Below, piece after piece: positions 7,382 to 14,040 of a stretch of 15,224 nucleotides of DNA. The notes below the pieces were generated by a model. It did no database searches, was not told where the DNA came from, and saw nothing but the letters and a program-made list of their open reading frames with translations. Positions within the stretch are counted from its first letter, which is position 1. The number at the start of each line of letters is the position of its first letter. Position numbers and translations under genes: made by a program. The stretch is from Draconibacterium orientale (GTDB lineage Bacteria > Bacteroidota > Bacteroidia > Bacteroidales > UBA1556), in assembly GCA_022736595.1 (NCBI GenBank), contig DZDC01000052.1, forward strand, positions 1 to 15,224, written 5' to 3'.

Positions 7382-7428
7382 ATCAACTAAATAAAATCTT
7401 TTTAGAAGTCATTTTCTAAATAGTTGAT
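7382..7428. repeat. Nested inverted repeat upstream of the hyd operon
   Basis: Outer arms ATCAACTA (7382-7389) and TAGTTGAT (7421-7428) are exact reverse complements. Inside them TTTAGAA (7401-7407) and TTCTAAA (7414-7420) pair across a 6-base spacer. The right-hand arms are directly adjacent, while the left-hand ones are separated by 11 bases, giving an asymmetric stem. It lies 64 bp upstream of the predicted hyd -7 element, so it could be a regulator binding site or a folded end of a transcript. The region is AT-rich, so chance is possible. Confidence 0.3.
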
Positions 7429-7491
7429 ATTTGTTAACTCAAAAAAGGAATATTTACACTTATGATGTTATAAGAATAACAATACTATTTA

Positions 7492-7499
7492 TATTTTTG
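7492..7499 (+). promoter_or_regulatory. Candidate -7 element of the hydrogenase operon promoter
   Basis: TATTTTTG fits the Bacteroidota -7 consensus TAnnTTTG exactly and lies 77 bases upstream of the hydC ATG, predicting a leader of about 70 nt. A clear -33 TTTG is not visible at the expected spacing; the closest sequence is TGTTAT around 7466-7471. This suggests either a weak or an activator-dependent promoter. Confidence 0.45.
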
Positions 7500-7576
7500 C
7501 TTTGAATTAAGTTAAGTTAGTTCATGGTTCATCCTGACTATAAATCAAATATTTACGTAATTAAATCATTATTATT

Positions 7577-8041
7577 ATGGCTGAAATTGAAATGATTATC
7601 AATCAAAAAATCGAAAGATATGGCCGTGAACGCAAAGCTTTATTACCCATCTTACAAGGGATAGTGGCAGCAAAAAATTACATTAGCCAAGACGACATGG
7701 TATGTGTTGCCCGCGCTTTGGATATTTCTGCAGCAGATGTTTACGGAACCGCCTCTTTTTATTCATTTCTCGAAAACAAGGTATTGGGCAAATACGTGAT
7801 TCGAGTTTGCCGAAGCATTACTTGCGATATGAAGGGCAAAAACAAAATCTTAAAAGCGCTGGAAGAAGAACTACGCATACAACTTGGCGAAACCACTCAC
7901 GATCGTTTGTTTAGCTTAGAAGCTACCAACTGCATTGGATTGTGCGATATGGGACCGGCCATGTTAATCAACGAAAAACCATACACCCATCTCACCGCAG
8001 AGCGCATTCCTGAAATTATTTTTGAATATCGTAATAAATAA
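7577..8041 (+). CDS. hydC: NADH-linked [FeFe] hydrogenase, NuoE-like [2Fe-2S] subunit
   Basis: HydC is the small subunit that works with HydB at the NAD(H) end of multimeric [FeFe] hydrogenases and is homologous to complex I NuoE. The 154-residue cytoplasmic protein has the N-terminal helical bundle (about 8-68, including DVYGTASFYSFL) and a thioredoxin-like C-terminal half. The four [2Fe-2S] ligands fit the family spacing: Cys78 and Cys83 (VCRSITC), then Cys119 and Cys123 (ATNCIGLC), followed by DMGPAMLIN. Length is normal. It is the first gene of the operon and is followed after 4 bp by hydB. The start is ATG with no Shine-Dalgarno sequence, usual for this phylum. Complex I NuoE is excluded by the adjacent hydrogenase genes and the absence of other nuo genes. 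Confidence 0.93.
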   Translation: MAEIEMIINQKIERYGRERKALLPILQGIVAAKNYISQDDMVCVARALDISAADVYGTASFYSFLENKVLGKYVIRVCRSITCDMKGKNKILKALEEELRIQLGETTHDRLFSLEATNCIGLCDMGPAMLINEKPYTHLTAERIPEIIFEYRNK

Positions 8042-8045
8042 GAAA

Positions 8046-9212
8046 ATGGCAAACAATAATAAACTTCGCAAAGTAGATATCATTTTCAGTGCTTATCCTG
8101 GCAATCCTTATGATATTTTAAAGAACGCAATCCAACGCGGCAAAAACGAAATTATCGACGACCTTATTGAATCGGGTTTAAGAGGAAGAGGTGGAGCGGG
8201 TTTTTTAACTGGTTACAAATGGCGTTTTATGGCTCAACAAAAAGAAACAGAAAAATACGTGATTTGTAATGCCGATGAAGGCGAACCTGGAACCTTTAAA
8301 GATCGTAAACTTCTTGTTGAAGTTCCACGTCGAGTGATCACAGGTATGGCCATAGCTGCTTATGTTACCGACTCTAAATATGGTGTGATATACCTTCGCG
8401 CTGAATATGCCTACCTCATTGCTGATTTGCAAAAGGAAATTGATATTTTCCAGGAAGCTGCCAAGAAAATTGGTCTTGATTTTACAATAGAAATTTTTAG
8501 AGGTGCAGGTGCTTATGTATGTGGTGAAGAAACCGCACTCATTGAATCGATGGAAGGAAAACGTGGCGAACCTCGTAATAAACCTCCTTACCCCATTCAA
8601 TCAGGCTACCTAGGAAAGCCCACTTTGGTTAATAATGTGGAAACCTTTGCATCCGCAGCCATGGTTTGCCGTTTTGGAGCCGAAACCTACAAATCTTATG
8701 GTACTGACGATCAACATGGATCTAAATTATTTTCCATCTCCGGAGATTCTCCAAAGGAAGGGGTACATGAACTTGAGTTGGGAATGAAAATTTCTGATTT
8801 CGTTCAAGAATTTGGCGATGGTGATACCAAGGCGGTACAAGTTGGTGGTGTTGCTGGATTCTGCATTCCTCGGAAAAATTTCGAGACTTCTATTATAGGT
8901 GAGGGAAATACTACAGGTGGAGCTACCATGATTTTCAATAGCACTCGGTCGATGTATAACGTTTTGCACAATTATCTTGAGTTTTTCGCTGAAGAATCTT
9001 GCGGTCAATGTACTCCTTGTCGCATAGGAACCCAACAATTGCTTAAAGGCATCGAAGCAGTAAAATCGGGAGAAAAACCTGAATCCTATCTCCAAGATCT
9101 GATTAAACTGAGCCGTACCATGAAGGTAACTTCTAAGTGTGGATTAGGCCAATCGGTTACCAACTCTTTTGTTTCAATAGTTGAAAATTTCAAAGAAGAA
9201 ATGATCTACTAA
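8046..9212 (+). CDS. hydB: NADH-linked [FeFe] hydrogenase, minimal NuoF-like FMN/NAD(H)-binding subunit
   Basis: HydB carries FMN and exchanges hydride with NAD(H). The 388 residues contain the FMN/NADH-binding core: GLRGRGGAGF (44-53), NADEGEPGTFKDR (75-87) and GAGAYVCGEETAL (153-165). An SLBB-like region (GVAGFCIPRKNFETS) and the [4Fe-4S] module with Cys319, Cys322, Cys325 (SCGQCTPCR) and Cys365 (KCGLGQ) follow. The protein begins almost directly at the core and ends just after the [4Fe-4S] helical domain. It lacks the N-terminal [2Fe-2S] thioredoxin-like domain and the C-terminal 2x[4Fe-4S] ferredoxin domain of the roughly 600-residue HydB of Thermotoga-type bifurcating enzymes, and is even shorter than E. 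coli NuoF. ATG 8046 was preferred over an upstream TTG at 8022 because it avoids overlapping hydC and gives a normal intergenic spacing. Confidence 0.93.
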   Translation: MANNNKLRKVDIIFSAYPGNPYDILKNAIQRGKNEIIDDLIESGLRGRGGAGFLTGYKWRFMAQQKETEKYVICNADEGEPGTFKDRKLLVEVPRRVITGMAIAAYVTDSKYGVIYLRAEYAYLIADLQKEIDIFQEAAKKIGLDFTIEIFRGAGAYVCGEETALIESMEGKRGEPRNKPPYPIQSGYLGKPTLVNNVETFASAAMVCRFGAETYKSYGTDDQHGSKLFSISGDSPKEGVHELELGMKISDFVQEFGDGDTKAVQVGGVAGFCIPRKNFETSIIGEGNTTGGATMIFNSTRSMYNVLHNYLEFFAEESCGQCTPCRIGTQQLLKGIEAVKSGEKPESYLQDLIKLSRTMKVTSKCGLGQSVTNSFVSIVENFKEEMIY

Positions 9213-9258
9213 TCAGAAATTTAAAACCCTATTTATTAATAATGAAAATTTTTGAAAT

Positions 9259-11043
9259 ATGTCAATGATAAGTTTAAAAATAGACGGTCAGTTGGTTGAA
9301 GTGGAAAGCGGTACTACCATTCTTGAGGCAGCCAAAAAGATCAATGTAAATATTCCCACCCTTTGTCATCACGAAGACTTATGTGTGGCTGGAAATTGTC
9401 GTGTTTGCGTGGTTGAAGTTAAAGGTCGAGAGCGACTTGAAGCTTCCTGCTCCACTCCAGCTCCCGAGGGCATGGAAATTTGGACTAACACCGCACGTGT
9501 GCGCAATGCCCGTCAAGACATCGTTTCGCTTTTAGTTTCGGAGCACAATACCCAGTGTACTACCTGCTATCGCAACACCAATTGCGAATTGCAAAACCTT
9601 GCTGCAGAGTATAATGTGGACGGAAATCGTTACTTGAGTGTACTTAAACCAGGGATCAAAGTCGATACCAGTTCATGGTCCATCGAAAAGGATGACAGTA
9701 AATGTATCCGCTGCCAACGTTGCGTGCGCACTTGTGCCGAATTACAACATGTAAACGCACTCACAGCCTCTCATAAAGGTAAAGACATGAAGATTTCCAC
9801 CTTCTTGGATTTGCCTTTCAACGAAGTGGTTTGTACCAATTGCGGTCAATGCGTCAATCGCTGTCCCACAGGAGCACTTACCGAACGCCGATATTTTAAT
9901 CAAGTATGGGAAGCCATTGGCGATCCTACCAAACACGTGGTGATGAACACCGCTCCATCGGTTCGTGTAGCTTTAGGCGAAATGCTGGGCTATGAAGTTG
10001 GACATCGGGTGACCGGCAAAATGGTTACCGCTATGCGAAAAATGGGTGCTGACTCTGTTTTGGATACCGACTTTGCGGCCGACCTTACCATCATTGAAGA
10101 AGGTAATGAATTGCTAACCCGACTCAAAAAAGTACTCGTTGACAAAGACCAAAGCGTAAAATTACCTATGATTACCTCCTGCTCTCCAGGATGGGTGAAG
10201 TTTATCGAACACATGTTCCCCAATCATTTAGGACATTTGAGTACTTGCAAATCGCCTCAACAAATGTTTGGAACCTTGAGCAAGACTTATTATGCAGAAC
10301 AAAAAGGAATTGATCCAAAAGACATCGTAAGTGTAGCCATCATGCCTTGTGCGGCTAAGAAGTACGAAGCCAATCGTCCCGAAATGAACGATAGCGGATA
10401 CCGCGATATCGATGCAGGATTAACTACCCGCGAGTTTGGGTTGATGATAAAACAAGCTGGTTTAGATTTCAAAAATCTTCCTGACGGAGCTTTCGATAGT
10501 ATTATGGGCGAATCTACGGGTGCCGGAGTAATTTTTGGAGCTACAGGTGGAGTTATGGAAGCAGCCCTTCGTACTGCCTACGCTGTGGTTACTGGTCGCA
10601 GTGTTCCTTTCGAAAACCTAAATATCACCGCGGTTCGTGGAACCGACGGCATACGTGAAGCTAGTATTAAAGTGGAAAATTGCTTGCCCGAGTGGAGCTT
10701 CCTAGAAGGTGTGGTTTTGAATGTGGGTGTAGCCCATGGATTGAAAAATGCACGCATCATAATGGATCAAATTGCTGCCGGAACGTCTAAGTATCACTTT
10801 ATTGAAGTGATGGCCTGTCCAGGTGGTTGCATCGGAGGAGGTGGACAACCTATCCCAACCAACGCTGAAATTAGAGCCAAACGTACCGCTGCTATCTACG
10901 AAGAAGATATGGGAAAACCCATTCGTATGTCGCACGAAAACCCTGAAATTGTTAAGATTTACGAAGAATATCTGCACGAACCCCTTGGGCATAAGTCGCA
11001 CAAACTGCTGCATACCCATTATACTCCTCGCAACAGATATTAA
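9259..11043 (+). CDS. hydA: [FeFe] hydrogenase catalytic subunit (group A, M3-type)
   Basis: HydA interconverts H2 with protons and electrons at the H-cluster. Domains in order over 594 residues: a plant-type [2Fe-2S] domain (Cys36, 47, 50, 64); a His-Cys3 [4Fe-4S] site (His96, Cys100, 103, 109); a two-cluster ferredoxin domain (Cys149, 152, 155, 159 and 192, 195, 198, 202); then the H-domain from about 220. H-domain motifs are L1 TSCSPGW (306-312), L2 MPCAAKKYE with Cys364, and L3 EVMACPGGCIGGGGQP with Cys520 and Cys524, ending in a small-subunit-like tail (KLLHTHY). L1 has Ser309 where the textbook motif has a second Cys. There is no Tat signal, so the enzyme is cytoplasmic, and no C-terminal [2Fe-2S] extension as in Thermotoga HydA. 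It lies 46 bp after hydB, and with hydB and hydC forms an NADH-linked HydABC-type complex. Confidence 0.96.
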   Translation: MSMISLKIDGQLVEVESGTTILEAAKKINVNIPTLCHHEDLCVAGNCRVCVVEVKGRERLEASCSTPAPEGMEIWTNTARVRNARQDIVSLLVSEHNTQCTTCYRNTNCELQNLAAEYNVDGNRYLSVLKPGIKVDTSSWSIEKDDSKCIRCQRCVRTCAELQHVNALTASHKGKDMKISTFLDLPFNEVVCTNCGQCVNRCPTGALTERRYFNQVWEAIGDPTKHVVMNTAPSVRVALGEMLGYEVGHRVTGKMVTAMRKMGADSVLDTDFAADLTIIEEGNELLTRLKKVLVDKDQSVKLPMITSCSPGWVKFIEHMFPNHLGHLSTCKSPQQMFGTLSKTYYAEQKGIDPKDIVSVAIMPCAAKKYEANRPEMNDSGYRDIDAGLTTREFGLMIKQAGLDFKNLPDGAFDSIMGESTGAGVIFGATGGVMEAALRTAYAVVTGRSVPFENLNITAVRGTDGIREASIKVENCLPEWSFLEGVVLNVGVAHGLKNARIIMDQIAAGTSKYHFIEVMACPGGCIGGGGQPIPTNAEIRAKRTAAIYEEDMGKPIRMSHENPEIVKIYEEYLHEPLGHKSHKLLHTHYTPRNRY

Positions 11044-11058
11044 TCATAATATTGGATC

Positions 11059-11101
11059 AACTTGGAAAGTTAGTTTTGTACTAACTTTCCGAGTTTATTT
11101 T
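11059..11101 (+). terminator. Strong hairpin between hydA and the accessory/maturation genes (attenuator or partial terminator)
   Basis: A 16-bp stem pairs 11059-11074 with 11080-11095 (one G-U pair) around a 5-base TTTGT loop and is followed by TATTTT. It begins 15 bases after the hydA stop, in the largest gap of the operon. This looks like an intrinsic terminator with an imperfect T-tract, allowing partial read-through into the maturation genes, or a 3'-end stabilising structure. The sequence TAGTTTTG (11071-11078) inside it also fits the TAnnTTTG -7 consensus, so a promoter for the downstream genes is an alternative. Confidence 0.6.
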
Positions 11102-11139
11102 AAAAGTTTAAAAAGACCCTAATCTAATAGTATTAACTT

Positions 11140-11412
11140 ATGGAAAAGGATGTAAGAATTGCCTCGGCACTCATTACCGTTGAGAAACATAACGCTAATA
11201 TACAGCGTGTAAATCAAGTTCTTAGCGATTTTAGCGATTCCATTATTGCCCGCCAGGGCTTGTCGCTACCCAGCCATCATTTCAACATTATCACCATCAT
11301 TCTCCAAACAGAAGTTAATACTATTAATTCCTTTGCAGGCAAAATAGGTCGCATCCCCGAAGTGGAAATTAAAGTATTAATGCACAAATGTTTGAAGAAA
11401 AATGAAATTTAA
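11140..11412 (+). CDS. TM1266-family [FeFe]-hydrogenase-associated putative regulator
   Basis: This 90-residue protein matches the TM1266-type iron-only hydrogenase system regulator family. Visible features are an N-terminal RIASALITVEKHNANIQRVN strand-helix, the central IIARQGLSLPSHHFNIITII segment, and GKIGRIPEVEIKVLM near the end. Known members adopt a small ferredoxin-like/ACT-like fold similar to the C-terminal domain of NikR-type regulators. They usually occur beside hydrogenase maturation genes, but no mechanism is established. There is no separate DNA-binding domain here, so a direct transcriptional role is uncertain; sensing a metabolite or assisting maturation are alternatives. Its stop overlaps the start of hydG by 11 bases, suggesting translational coupling. 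It contains one cysteine, in the C-terminal LMHKCLKKNEI. Confidence 0.85.
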   Translation: MEKDVRIASALITVEKHNANIQRVNQVLSDFSDSIIARQGLSLPSHHFNIITIILQTEVNTINSFAGKIGRIPEVEIKVLMHKCLKKNEI

Positions 11413-12826
11413 ACCCGAAGTTTACAAAATACCTGATGTAGCAGGTCAGCCCTTTATTGACGAGGCTGAAATATGGCATTACATCAATTATGCTGCCGCT
11501 GATGCAGAAAGCGTGCGTGCGGTAATTCAAAAATCGTTGAATAAGCAGCGCCTTAGCCTGGCCGAAACCGCCATTTTAGTTAATGCCACCGATCCGCTGT
11601 TGATTGCAGAAATTAAAGCTGGAGCACGTGAATTGAAAGAAAAAGTGTACGGCAATCGCATTGTGCTTTTTGCCCCGCTTTACATTGGAAATAAATGCGC
11701 CAACGATTGCGAATATTGCGGTTTTAGAGCTACCAATAAAGATGCGGTGCGTCAAACCCTCGATGATCAGCAAATTATCAACGAAATTGAAGCTCTGGAG
11801 GACAACGGTCAAAAGCGCCTCATTTTGGTTTATGGTGAGCATCGCGATTATGATGCCGACTACATTGCCCATACTGTGGATCTTGCTTATGGCGTAAAAA
11901 AAGGTCAAGGAGAAATTCGACGGGTTAACATTAATGCGGCACCTTTAAGTGACGAAGGTTTTCGTAAAGTGAAAGAAGCAGGAATTGGCACCTATCAAAT
12001 TTTTCAGGAAACCTATCATAAACCAACTTATCAAAAATACCATCATTTTGGCAAAAAAGCCGACTACGATTATCGTTTAACCTCATTGGATAGAGCTCAA
12101 GATCAGGGTCTTGATGATGTGGGTATTGGCGCTTTATTTGGATTGTACGATTGGCGCTTTGAAGTGCTGGCTCTGGTGCGCCATACCAATCATTTAGAAG
12201 CTTGCTATAACGTTGGTCCACATACCATCTCATTTCCCCGCATTCAAAGTGCCTCGGGATTAACCATTGATGCCAGTCATTTGGTTAGTGATGACGATTT
12301 TGCCCGCTTGATAGCCATTTTGCGTTTGGCAGTGCCTTATACCGGAATGATTCTGACCGCTCGCGAAACAGCTCAAATTCGCAACGAGGTTATCCATTTT
12401 GGAGTGTCACAGATTGATGGTGGAACCAAACTCGAATTGGGCAGTTACAGCATGAATTTGAACGAAAAGCAAGACTTGAATAAAGAACAGTTTAAAATCA
12501 ACGACGATCGCTCGCTAAATCAAATCATCGACGAATTGCTGGACGACAATATGCTCCCCAGTTTTTGTACTGCCTGCTATCGACTGGGGCGCACAGGGGA
12601 GCATTTTATGGAATTTTCAGTGCCTGGATTTATCAAAACCAAATGCACTCCCAATGCCATACTCACCTTGGCCGAGTACACCCTCGATTATGCACCTGAA
12701 GCCACTGCCCAAAAGGCATGGAAGGTAATTGAAAAGAATTTGGAGCCCCTCGATCCTAAGCTTAAAACCGACTTAAAAGAACGTATTGAAAAACTCAAAG
12801 AAGGCACGCGAGATTTGTATTACTAA
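11402..12826 (+). CDS. hydG: [FeFe] hydrogenase maturase HydG (radical SAM tyrosine lyase)
   Basis: HydG cleaves tyrosine by radical SAM chemistry to p-cresol and dehydroglycine, then converts the latter to CO and CN- on an auxiliary cluster, releasing an Fe(CO)2(CN)-cysteine synthon for the H-cluster. The 474-residue length is typical. The radical SAM cluster motif is Cys99-x3-Cys103-x2-Cys106 (CANDCEYCGF) at the start of the TIM barrel. The C-terminal auxiliary cluster motif is complete, Cys389-x2-Cys392-x22-Cys415 (CTACYRLGRTGEHFMEF ... KTKC). The auxiliary motif separates HydG from ThiH and HydE. ATG 11402 lies inside the end of the TM1266-family gene. hydF follows after 13 bp. All catalytic elements appear intact. 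Confidence 0.97.
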   Translation: MKFKPEVYKIPDVAGQPFIDEAEIWHYINYAAADAESVRAVIQKSLNKQRLSLAETAILVNATDPLLIAEIKAGARELKEKVYGNRIVLFAPLYIGNKCANDCEYCGFRATNKDAVRQTLDDQQIINEIEALEDNGQKRLILVYGEHRDYDADYIAHTVDLAYGVKKGQGEIRRVNINAAPLSDEGFRKVKEAGIGTYQIFQETYHKPTYQKYHHFGKKADYDYRLTSLDRAQDQGLDDVGIGALFGLYDWRFEVLALVRHTNHLEACYNVGPHTISFPRIQSASGLTIDASHLVSDDDFARLIAILRLAVPYTGMILTARETAQIRNEVIHFGVSQIDGGTKLELGSYSMNLNEKQDLNKEQFKINDDRSLNQIIDELLDDNMLPSFCTACYRLGRTGEHFMEFSVPGFIKTKCTPNAILTLAEYTLDYAPEATAQKAWKVIEKNLEPLDPKLKTDLKERIEKLKEGTRDLYY

Positions 12827-12839
12827 TACTACTAAAGCT

Positions 12840-14039
12840 ATGAAAGGTAAAGACTTAAAACCCCACATTGGAATTTTTGGCCGAAGAAACTTGGGCAAGA
12901 GTTCATTGATTAATGCGTTAACGGGGCAGGAGGTGTCCATTGTTTCAGAACAGGCCGGAACCACCACCGATCCTGTAAAGAAAAGCATGGAAATCTTTGG
13001 CATTGGGCCAGTGGTAATTACCGACACTGCGGGTATTGACGACCAAGGCGATCTTGGTAACTTTCGTGTGGCCAAGAGTATGGAAGTAATTCCCAATGTG
13101 GACTTGGCCATTTTACTCATCGCCCACAACCAATTTGATGCTCCAGAGCTCAAAATTATTCAAGCTTTAAAGGAATATGACACCCCTTATGTGGTGGTGC
13201 ATGGAAGAGGAGATGAGGCTCCCTTGCAAACCGAAACGCTTAAGACTATTTCGAAAGCCTATGAAGGCAAGGTGTTAGAATACCAACGAAATGACGCTCT
13301 TGCATTGCAAAAATTAGTGGCAGCCTTGGTGGAGCTTATGCCCAACGATGCCTTTAAAAGCAAAAGCCTGTTTAAAGGACTGGTAAAACCCAAAGAGGTG
13401 GTTCTGCTCATCACTCCCATCGACAGTGAAGCTCCTGAAGGCCGCATGATATTGCCTCAGGTAATGGCTTGGCGCGATGTGTTGGATTTAGATGCCATCT
13501 GCATTTCGGTAAAGGAAACTGAATTGGAAGATTTTTTAAAGTTAGGCATCAGGCCAGCCTTGAGTGTTACCGACAGTCAAGTATTTGGTTTGGTGTCAAA
13601 ATTGATTCCACAAGACTGGAAGCTTACAAGTTTTAGCATCGCTTTTGCACGTTATAGAGGAAACTTTGAAGCTTTTATCGAGGGAACCCGATTTATTGAC
13701 CAATTGCAAAACGGCGATCGAATATTGATGCTTGAGTCGTGTACCCACCAAATCAGTTGCGATGATATCGGGCGTCACAAATTGCCAAAATGGTTGCAAG
13801 AGTTTACCGGTAAAAAATTGGAATTCGATTTTGCTGCAGGGCTGCATCAGTTCCCCAAGCCCATTGACGATTACGCTTTGGTGATACAATGTGGCGGTTG
13901 TGTGGTAACTGCAAAGCAACTTAATAGTCGAATAAAACCTGCAGTGAAACGTAATATTCCAGTTACCAATTACGGGATGGCCATAGGCTATATGAATGGA
14001 ATTTTTGAACGAGTGATTGAACCTTTCATTGAAAAGTAA
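12840..14039 (+). CDS. hydF: [FeFe] hydrogenase maturation GTPase HydF with an altered G4 motif
   Basis: HydF is the scaffold that assembles the [2Fe] precursor and transfers it to apo-HydA. In 399 residues it shows an N-terminal GTPase domain with the P-loop GRRNLGKS (14-21), switch I threonines GTTTDP (40-45) and G3 DTAG (62-65). A central dimerisation domain and a C-terminal cluster domain follow. The cluster domain has the family signature Cys301-x-His303-x47-Cys351-x2-Cys354 (CTH ... CGGC), which binds the [4Fe-4S] cluster. The position expected for the guanine-recognition motif NKxD reads GRGD (122-125): the Asp is kept but Asn and Lys are not. The ATG at 12840 is preferred over an upstream TTG at 12786, which would overlap hydG and add a tail without family features. 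hydE begins one base after its stop. Confidence 0.95.
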   Translation: MKGKDLKPHIGIFGRRNLGKSSLINALTGQEVSIVSEQAGTTTDPVKKSMEIFGIGPVVITDTAGIDDQGDLGNFRVAKSMEVIPNVDLAILLIAHNQFDAPELKIIQALKEYDTPYVVVHGRGDEAPLQTETLKTISKAYEGKVLEYQRNDALALQKLVAALVELMPNDAFKSKSLFKGLVKPKEVVLLITPIDSEAPEGRMILPQVMAWRDVLDLDAICISVKETELEDFLKLGIRPALSVTDSQVFGLVSKLIPQDWKLTSFSIAFARYRGNFEAFIEGTRFIDQLQNGDRILMLESCTHQISCDDIGRHKLPKWLQEFTGKKLEFDFAAGLHQFPKPIDDYALVIQCGGCVVTAKQLNSRIKPAVKRNIPVTNYGMAIGYMNGIFERVIEPFIEK

Positions 14040-14040
14040 G

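Noticed and set aside
7431..7447. TTGTTAACTCAAAAAAG as a possible Rex (NADH-sensing) operator
   Set aside because: Only one half-site resembles the TTGTTAA-type arm; the second arm is absent, so there is no real dyad to support it.
8022..8045. Upstream TTG start for hydB
   Set aside because: It would overlap hydC and add only eight non-conserved residues; ATG 8046 gives a clean 4-bp spacing.
12786..12839. Upstream TTG start for hydF
   Set aside because: It overlaps hydG by 41 bases and adds residues without family features; ATG 12840 places the P-loop at the normal distance from the N-terminus.
14017..14040. Upstream TTG start for hydE overlapping hydF
   Set aside because: ATG 14041 directly after the hydF stop is better supported and needs no unusual start.
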